Of a stretch of 28,124 nt of DNA, positions 23,538 through 28,124 are shown one piece after another. The DNA lies in assembly GCA_963169055.1 (NCBI GenBank), contig CAUJFU010000166.1, positions 1-28,124 on the forward strand, written 5' to 3'. Both the position numbers and the translations under genes were made by a program. The notes beneath the pieces were generated by a model, which was not told the DNA's origin, searched no databases, and saw nothing but the letters and a program-made list of their open reading frames with translations. Source of the stretch: Myxococcota bacterium. GTDB taxonomy: Bacteria; Myxococcota_C; UBA6777. How positions within the stretch are numbered: the stretch's first letter is position 1; every line of letters starts with the position of its first letter.

Positions 23538-24542
23538 CTAACCGCGTGTAAAGGCTTGGTGACGTCGCAACACTTCGAGGCTCAAGCGGTTGGCGTAATC
23601 GCTCGGTCGTGCGACTTCGTTGAGGATGCGGAAAAGCTCGTGCCATTCGAGATCTTCGAGAAAGATCACGCGGCGTCCATGTTGGGGGGAGTGCGCGTTG
23701 CGGCCCAAAAAATAGCCGTGTTGTCCATTAAAGATCGAGACTTCGCGCACCAATAATTCGCCGTCGATCAATTCTTCACGCAACAAAAAGATCTCGCGTG
23801 TGTCGAGCAGGTGGAAAAACACCACCCGCGTGTAAGGCGCGAGTGTGTAGGTCTTTGGTGCAACTTGCTCCAACAGGCCATCTTTTACCAAGGCCGCTAC
23901 ACCCGGCAAGATCGCTTTCGGTTCATCCAACAAGACACCCGCAAATTCGCCAGACAAACGCCCAAGAACGGGCAAGATCAAACCTTCCGCGCTTTGCATT
24001 CGACGCAACAGATGCGCACATAACGCCTCTTCGGAGATCGATTCGACACCTTCTTGACGGATCAGATTCGCCATCAAGCAAAGGGCGATGTACTCGTCTT
24101 CGAGGAGACTGATCTTGTTTTTGGACAACGGCAATCGGCGGTCAGGAAAGATCTTGCGCAGGTGTTCGGCAAGATCTTGTTCGCGGATCGATCCAGAGAT
24201 TGAAACCCCGTGTTTGTCGCTAAAAAACACCAGATAGCGCTTGTAGCCATAAAATTCTTGGAAGGGGACTTGTTCGTGCGCGCCAGAAAACAACATGATC
24301 CGCGCAGTCGGCTGAAAAACAGGGATAAACAGAAGCTGACCCTCACGGGTGAGTTCTTTGCGTTTGAGTTCCCATAGATCCTTTTGAGCGAGCAACACAA
24401 GCCCTCGTTGGGGATCGTTGTCGGCTCCTGCGTCTTGTAGCTGGAGTTCGTAAAAGGGAGAGAGTTGATTGGGAGCCCGAAAAAAGGGCAGATGAAGCAA
24501 GGCAAGAAGTTCTTCTTGGGAGAGAGTAATGTTGCGATCCAC
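23538..24542 (-). CDS. Unrecognised cytoplasmic protein upstream of the MATE exporter, 334 aa
   Basis: I do not recognise the family. The product is a soluble mixed alpha/beta protein without signal peptide or membrane helix. The first part alternates strands and charged loops (GLVLLAQKDLWELKRKEL, RIMLFSGAHEQVPFQEFYGYKRYLVFFSD). The centre, about 155-240, is helical (EDEYIALCLMANLIRQEG), perhaps with a winged-helix-like segment ending in 'LVKDGLLEQVAPKTYTLAPY'. The end has 'VSIFNGQHGYFLGRN' and a helical tail. The start is a GTG at 24542 with AGGA eight bases upstream; a GTG at 24590 gives a basic, Cys-containing extension that looks non-coding. Its stop is TAG, the only plain TAG among the intact genes here. 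The MATE gene follows 13 bp on, so the two are likely coexpressed. Confidence 0.7.
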   Translation of the reverse strand: MDRNITLSQEELLALLHLPFFRAPNQLSPFYELQLQDAGADNDPQRGLVLLAQKDLWELKRKELTREGQLLFIPVFQPTARIMLFSGAHEQVPFQEFYGYKRYLVFFSDKHGVSISGSIREQDLAEHLRKIFPDRRLPLSKNKISLLEDEYIALCLMANLIRQEGVESISEEALCAHLLRRMQSAEGLILPVLGRLSGEFAGVLLDEPKAILPGVAALVKDGLLEQVAPKTYTLAPYTRVVFFHLLDTREIFLLREELIDGELLVREVSIFNGQHGYFLGRNAHSPQHGRRVIFLEDLEWHELFRILNEVARPSDYANRLSLEVLRRHQAFTRG

Positions 24543-24597
24543 CGCGAATGTCCTACAATCCCTGCGAGGCCCACTACAGGTCGTGTTCACGTTATGG

Positions 24598-24621
24598 AGA
24601 AAAGGCCCGTGACGCGGGCCT
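24598..24621 (-). terminator. Rho-independent terminator
   Basis: On the minus strand AGGCCCG-CGTCA-CGGGCCT followed by TTTCTCC: a perfect 7-bp GC-rich stem, five-base loop and short U-run. It lies about 130 bp after the stop of the 24754-25578 gene and separates it from the unknown-MATE pair. Confidence 0.75.
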
Positions 24622-24753
24622 GCGTATGAAAAAGCAGCCTAACGCCCCCCTGTCGCTGTGTCAAGGCAAACAAAATTCAACGAAGATCGGCATTCGTAGC
24701 TGGCAAGTGGGGAGGGAGGGCGAGCGAGGCGGAAAAGAGGAGGGGGGCGGAGA

Positions 24754-25578
24754 TCAGAAGCCAACACGTGGGAGATCGTCACCCCAGATCGGCTCTCCGA
24801 CTTTGGAGTCGATGGGTGCGGACTCTGCGACCGAAGAGACTTGCTGTGAAAACACCGTACGGGGTTCTTGTGTGGTGCGTTCAGCAGCGACACGAGGCGC
24901 TTTGCGTTCGACGGTTTGGGCTTGACGAACTTCGGATGGAGCAGATTCGGAAAGACCGATACGCGGGAGTTCGGCAGCCTCGGCATCCAAGAGCCGATCC
25001 GCAAAGATTCCTGCATCACGCAATGGCCGAGGGCGCGCTTGTTGTGTCATGGAAACGCCCGCAGCTTCGCGGTGAACCGCAGCTCCCAATCCGTTTGTGC
25101 GTGTTCCCCACGGATCTTTGGATTGGATCTCTTGGAGGGTGGGATTGGCTGAGGCACCTTGGGTTGCGCTGTCGACATCGGCTTTTTCGACCGACTGGTT
25201 GCGACCACCAAAGAGAGTTTCGCGCAAGTTAGAGAAAAAAGAACGGGCGCGGTCTTGGAGCGGAGCGACGAAAGAGTTCAGCGCACCGAGCGGCCCTTGT
25301 TCGGAATCAGCGGTCGATTGGCCTTTTGGGACGTCTTCGCGTCGGACTTCTTGGACAGGGCCTTCTTTGCGAAGTTTGGGGGATTGTTGGATCTGGCCTT
25401 GGCCTTGGATCTGTGCAGCGTCCTTGGATTCGGCACTTTCGGTCGGGGTCGACGGGGTTTGGGCTTCGTTTTCTTTGCGCTGTGCTTCTTTGCGCTGTTT
25501 GATAAAGTCTTGGCGCAACGTATTGCGGACGTTGGTGGGGATGTGACGGGCGGTGGTTGGGATTTTTTGTGAAGCCAC
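24754..25578 (-). CDS. Unrecognised low-complexity, probably disordered protein, 274 aa
   Basis: No family recognised. The GTG at 25578 is chosen because AAGGAG lies six bases upstream; an earlier in-frame start at 25602 overlaps that site. The product starts with a basic segment (IPTTARHIPTNVRNTLRQDFIKQRKEAQRKE) and continues as a Gln/Ser/Glu/Ala/Pro-rich chain with little hydrophobic core (QIQGQGQIQQSPKLRKEG). A short amphipathic piece PLQDRARSFFSNLRETLFGG is near residue 115. There is no signal peptide or membrane helix. It stands alone between a metallophosphoesterase gene and a terminator. Codon use resembles its neighbours, so it is probably a real gene. Confidence 0.55.
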   Translation of the reverse strand: MASQKIPTTARHIPTNVRNTLRQDFIKQRKEAQRKENEAQTPSTPTESAESKDAAQIQGQGQIQQSPKLRKEGPVQEVRREDVPKGQSTADSEQGPLGALNSFVAPLQDRARSFFSNLRETLFGGRNQSVEKADVDSATQGASANPTLQEIQSKDPWGTRTNGLGAAVHREAAGVSMTQQARPRPLRDAGIFADRLLDAEAAELPRIGLSESAPSEVRQAQTVERKAPRVAAERTTQEPRTVFSQQVSSVAESAPIDSKVGEPIWGDDLPRVGF

Positions 25579-25705
25579 GACGAACTCCTTGGCGATGCGC
25601 ACGACGGCGAGAAGCCCCTCATCTTGGGGGGTGGAAGGTGGTGAGCGAGATCACAGGCACCACCCTTTATCCACAGTATCGAAAGCCCTGCGCGAAATGT
25701 TGCCA

Positions 25706-26578
25706 TTATTCCTTTCGCAGCGTTTGCAACATGGCAAAAAAATCGCGCATGGGAAGATCTGGATCAAAAACCGCAAGAAATTCATGAGCGAGTGCTAGGC
25801 AGGGCGGGAGCCCTTTGGCTTCGGCCCATTGCAGAAAAGGAACCAAAAAAGGCCGCGCACACTCGACTTCTTTTTGAAGAAGCGCAGATGTTGCCCCACC
25901 CCACGCAAGAAATCCGCTCTCTTCGTAGATCGCAAACAAAGCTTCGCGATCATAAGGCACACAACGAAATTCCACGTCCCATTCGACTCCTTGCCCCACC
26001 AAGATCGCATACTGCGCACGCCAATCCCCGTTAAATGGCAAGCCCACCGATCCAACATTGACGATCACGCCTGCTGGAAATACCCGATGCAAGGGACGAT
26101 GCGTGTGCGCACAAACCAACACGCGTTCCTCGATCTGCCCCAAAAATTCCAACATCTCTTCATCCGATGTCCACGAGCCGATGCCTTGGGTATTTGACAA
26201 GGGGCTCCCATGAACCACGCGGATCTGAGGCGCAGAGGGCGCGCAGATCGAAAAAGGCAACGCGGCGATAAACGCCAAGGCATCGGGCGCAAGTTCTGAT
26301 GCCATCCAACGCGCCGCTGCCCACCCTTCTTCAACACGCCAAGCATCCGGGATCTCCCCCCGACAAAAGGAGATCATGTAATCCTCGTGGTTGCCACGAA
26401 TACAAGGCCACCCCTGCGCAACGACCTCGCGCACAACAGCCGTCCCTTGGGGGCCACGCCCCACAAGATCGCCCGCAACGATCACCTCATCCACAGCCTG
26501 CTCCTTCAGATCATCCATCACCGCATACAACGCGGGCATATTCCCATGGATATCTGCAAGGATCGCAACACGCTTCAT
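25706..26578 (-). CDS. Calcineurin-like metallophosphoesterase (YfcE/DiaA-type fold)
   Basis: A 290-residue phosphoesterase with a two-metal site. The signature blocks appear in order: ADIHGN (about 8-13), AGDLVGRGP (about 35-43), RGNHED (about 61-66), VVHGSP (about 119-124) and CAHTHRP (about 155-161), then VNVGSVGLPFNGDWRAQYAIL. This matches the short bacterial diesterase/phosphatase group that acts on nucleotides, proteins or small phosphoesters. The C-terminal 70 residues form a helical extension (LLQKEVECARPFLVPFLQWAE) longer than in minimal YfcE proteins. The start at 26578 follows the SDR gene's native stop by 38 bp on the same strand, so they form one transcription unit. Substrate unknown. 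Confidence 0.88.
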   Translation of the reverse strand: MKRVAILADIHGNMPALYAVMDDLKEQAVDEVIVAGDLVGRGPQGTAVVREVVAQGWPCIRGNHEDYMISFCRGEIPDAWRVEEGWAAARWMASELAPDALAFIAALPFSICAPSAPQIRVVHGSPLSNTQGIGSWTSDEEMLEFLGQIEERVLVCAHTHRPLHRVFPAGVIVNVGSVGLPFNGDWRAQYAILVGQGVEWDVEFRCVPYDREALFAIYEESGFLAWGGATSALLQKEVECARPFLVPFLQWAEAKGLPPCLALAHEFLAVFDPDLPMRDFFAMLQTLRKE

Positions 26579-26616
26579 CCAAACACCCCGTCACATCGAC
26601 AAAAACATCGAGACCC

Positions 26617-27354
26617 TCACACGATCAAACCGCCATCCACGCTCAACGTCACTCCGTTGATAAAGCCCGCTTCTTCCGAAGCCAAAAACAAATACGCATG
26701 CGCGATATCTTCTGGCTTACCCAAACGACCCACAGGAGTTTTTTGAAGCATCGCTTCGATCACTATTTCCGGCACTGTCTAGATCATCTCCGTTGCGATA
26801 AAGCCGGGAGCCACCGCGTTAACGGTGATCCCCTTTCGGCCTAACTCCCGCGCCCACACCTTTGTCATCCCGATCACCCCTGCCTTCGTCGCCACATAAT
26901 TCGTCTGGCCGTAGTTCCCATACAAGCCTACCACCGAAGAAGTGTTGATCACGCGCCCACCTTGCCCCATGAAATTCGTCAAGGCTTGGGTACACAAAAA
27001 CACACCCGTCAAGTTCACATCGATCACTTGCTGCCATTGGGCTACCGTCATTTTTTTGAGCGAAGCATCTCGCGTGATCCCCGCGTTGTTGATCAACACG
27101 TCCACACGCCCACAACGCTGTTGCAATGCCGATGCAGCCGCGTCAACTTGTGCTTGATCCGCCACGTTCACCCGCTGAAACCAACCCTCCAACCCCTCCT
27201 CCACAAGCGCTCTTTGCGCTTCCTCTCCCTTCGCTTGATCGTAATCCCAGATCGCCACAAACGCCCCTTCTCGGGCAAATCCCAAAGAAGCCGTCCAACC
27301 GATCCCTTGCGCTCCTCCCGTGATCACCACAACCTTCCCAACAAACCGCTTCAT
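26617..27354 (-). pseudogene. FabG-like SDR reductase interrupted by an in-frame amber codon
   Basis: The frame encodes a 3-oxoacyl-ACP or acetoacetyl-CoA reductase-type SDR: TGGAQGIG for NAD(P) near residues 12-19, NNAG at 89-92, and a catalytic Ser-Tyr-Lys set in NTSSVVGLYGNYGQTNYVATKAG (Tyr153, Lys157). At codon 192 (26781-26779) there is TAG after APGFIATEMI. Beyond it the same frame continues with typical FabG sequence, TVPEIVIEAMLQKTPVGR then LGKPEDIAHAYLFLASEEAG and INGVTLSVDGGLIV, to a TGA at 26617, giving a normal length of 245. So one base separates this from an intact gene. Without readthrough the 191-residue product lacks the last helix and strand and is unlikely to fold. The ATG at 27354 has AGGAG nine bases upstream. 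The metallophosphoesterase gene follows. Confidence 0.85.
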
Positions 27355-27375
27355 CGCCAAACGCTCCTCTTTCTT

Positions 27376-27390
27376 TGATCACGCTGATCA
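27376..27390. promoter_or_regulatory. Possible operator: TGATCA-CGC-TGATCA
   Basis: Two TGATCA palindromes three bases apart lie 21 bp upstream of the SDR gene's ATG, in its leader. The arrangement looks like a protein-binding site, but no regulator can be assigned. It lies in the divergent 339-bp gap 27355-27693. Confidence 0.35.
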
Positions 27391-27617
27391 GACCAACATC
27401 GCAACAACAACACAAACTTCGGCACGCAACAAACACACCTTCACGGTTCTTTTGTGCGCCGAAGAATGTAGCCTGATGTGTGGCCTCTCACAAGGCCCAT
27501 CCCATCGCCTTCCTACCGTGGTTGCTTTGCCGCCCTTCCTCTCCACGAGGCTCCTCATCTCCCACCCACGCGACCACCACAACCACCGCTCACAACGTGT
27601 TTTTGATCAACGGTGTC

Positions 27618-27669
27618 TTGCGAAATTTCCCATGTGATGCCTATGAAAACATAGTGTGGCATTTATCAC
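27618..27669 (+). promoter_or_regulatory. Possible promoter overlapped by a dyad, before the PAS-like gene
   Basis: TTGCGA (27618-27623), 18 bp, TATGAA (27642-27647). The -10 lies in a nested inverted repeat: GTGATGCCTATG (27634-27645) pairs in parts with CATA, GGC and ATCAC up to 27669. A repressor site over the promoter is one reading. Inferred only. Confidence 0.3.
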
Positions 27670-27693
27670 GGCCTCCAAAGTCTTTCTCGAAAG

Positions 27694-28124
27694 ATGCCGT
27701 TGTTTTTAGAGCGAGGGCGATCCAAAAAACAACATCCGCTCTGTGTATCTGCGTTGCGACCACAAATTCCACAGCCTGTCGTAGAGAAGAAAAGTATGGA
27801 AAAAAATCCTTCGATCCCTCATCTACCTTCGATTCGATACGCATCTTCGACAAACAGCCCCGCGCTTCCAGCAACGCAACCCTCATGTGCCTTCCCCGCC
27901 CCTGACCCTCCAACCCCCACTTCTGTGGCACAACAATGGAACAACTGCCTTCAACAAAGTTGCGCGGGCCTGTGGTACTGGTTCCCGCAAAACGCCGAAT
28001 CGGTTGTTTCCCACGCCCACTTCCCTGTCGGTATCACCTTACAAGATTTTCTTGTACGCCTCCATCCTCAAGATGCCGCACAACTCAAAGAAGAACTACA
28101 GAATTATTACCAAAAAGACGATAT
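27694..28124 (+). CDS. N-terminus of a protein with a PAS-like segment (3' truncated)
   Basis: This frame stays open from an in-frame TAG at 27652 to the end of the window. The first ATG is at 27694; an ATG at 27796 with GAGAAG upstream is a good alternative. The first part is Pro/Ser/Thr-rich and probably disordered. Then comes AGLWYWFPQNAESVVSHAHF and 'TLQDFLVRLHPQDAAQLKEELQNYYQ', which resembles a PAS_3 sensor domain: 'G.W.W' at the front and 'FL..vHP.D...l...l..y' at the end. PAS domains of this type commonly precede histidine kinase or diguanylate cyclase modules, which would lie beyond the window. A sensor role is inference from about 60 residues. Confidence 0.5.
   Translation, partial: MPLFLERGRSKKQHPLCVSALRPQIPQPVVEKKSMEKNPSIPHLPSIRYASSTNSPALPATQPSCAFPAPDPPTPTSVAQQWNNCLQQSCAGLWYWFPQNAESVVSHAHFPVGITLQDFLVRLHPQDAAQLKEELQNYYQKDD

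Noticed and set aside
26779-26781. Amber codon read as pyrrolysine
   Set aside because: The position in FabG-like enzymes is not catalytic, no Pyl genes are seen, and TAG ends the gene at 23538 normally. Simple nonsense mutation is more likely.
27480-27905. 141-aa plus-strand frame across the left part of the PAS-like gene
   Set aside because: It runs through the promoter-like region and ends inside the PAS-like frame, which is open to the window end and has recognisable content.

Overview
The window looks like chromosomal DNA from a Myxococcota-type (deltaproteobacterial) bacterium of middling GC. The main clues are a secreted metalloprotease ending in a MYXO-CTERM-like sorting signal, a lipoprotein with MopE-like CDGxDNDCDG motifs and about sixteen Cys-rich repeats, HEAT and kelch surface proteins, and a selenocysteine-containing SelD. 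I saw no phage, conjugation, CRISPR, rRNA or tRNA genes. The assignment rests on architecture, not on a database search.

Layout. 1-309 is the C-terminus of an Nramp-type metal transporter. 704-3643 (+) encodes a secreted matrixin-like metalloprotease with Cys-rich repeats. 3644-4199 is gene-free and holds a MITE-like inverted-repeat element and a 21-bp tandem repeat, followed by an unrecognised protein (4200-5003). 5244-7154 (+) encodes a PaaX-family regulator and a PLP-dependent serine/threonine dehydratase whose 5' end is tandemly duplicated. A stand-alone LeuA-type allosteric domain converges on it (7113-7682, -). Next come a HEAT-repeat lipoprotein (-), an EamA/DMT exporter (+) with a truncated paralogue behind it, a secreted staphylococcal-nuclease-like protein (-), endonuclease III (+), and selD (-), which is read through an in-frame UGA. 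14267-15094 (+) is a membrane DUF4405-like/cytochrome c fusion.

From 15296 onward almost everything is on the minus strand, apart from the last partial gene. In transcription order the units are: acireductone dioxygenase then GNAT acetyltransferase; Cys-rich lipoprotein then HIT hydrolase then kelch protein; an unknown protein then a MATE exporter; an isolated low-complexity protein ending at a clear terminator; and an SDR reductase interrupted by an in-frame amber codon then a metallophosphoesterase. The right edge (+) holds the start of a protein with a PAS-like segment.

The gene-free stretches carry at least two dispersed repeat families. Family 1 is about 114 bp with conserved length and three nested palindromes (three copies). 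Family 2 is a 26-bp motif built around GTAGGGGCAGCCCCC (four sites, one of them doubled). The strongest individual observations are the Sec-SelD with a hairpin just after its UGA, the amber-interrupted SDR gene, the structured 114-bp repeat family, and the stand-alone LeuA regulatory domain beside a dehydratase that lacks its own regulatory domain. I did not find a convincing new multi-gene defence or metabolic system.
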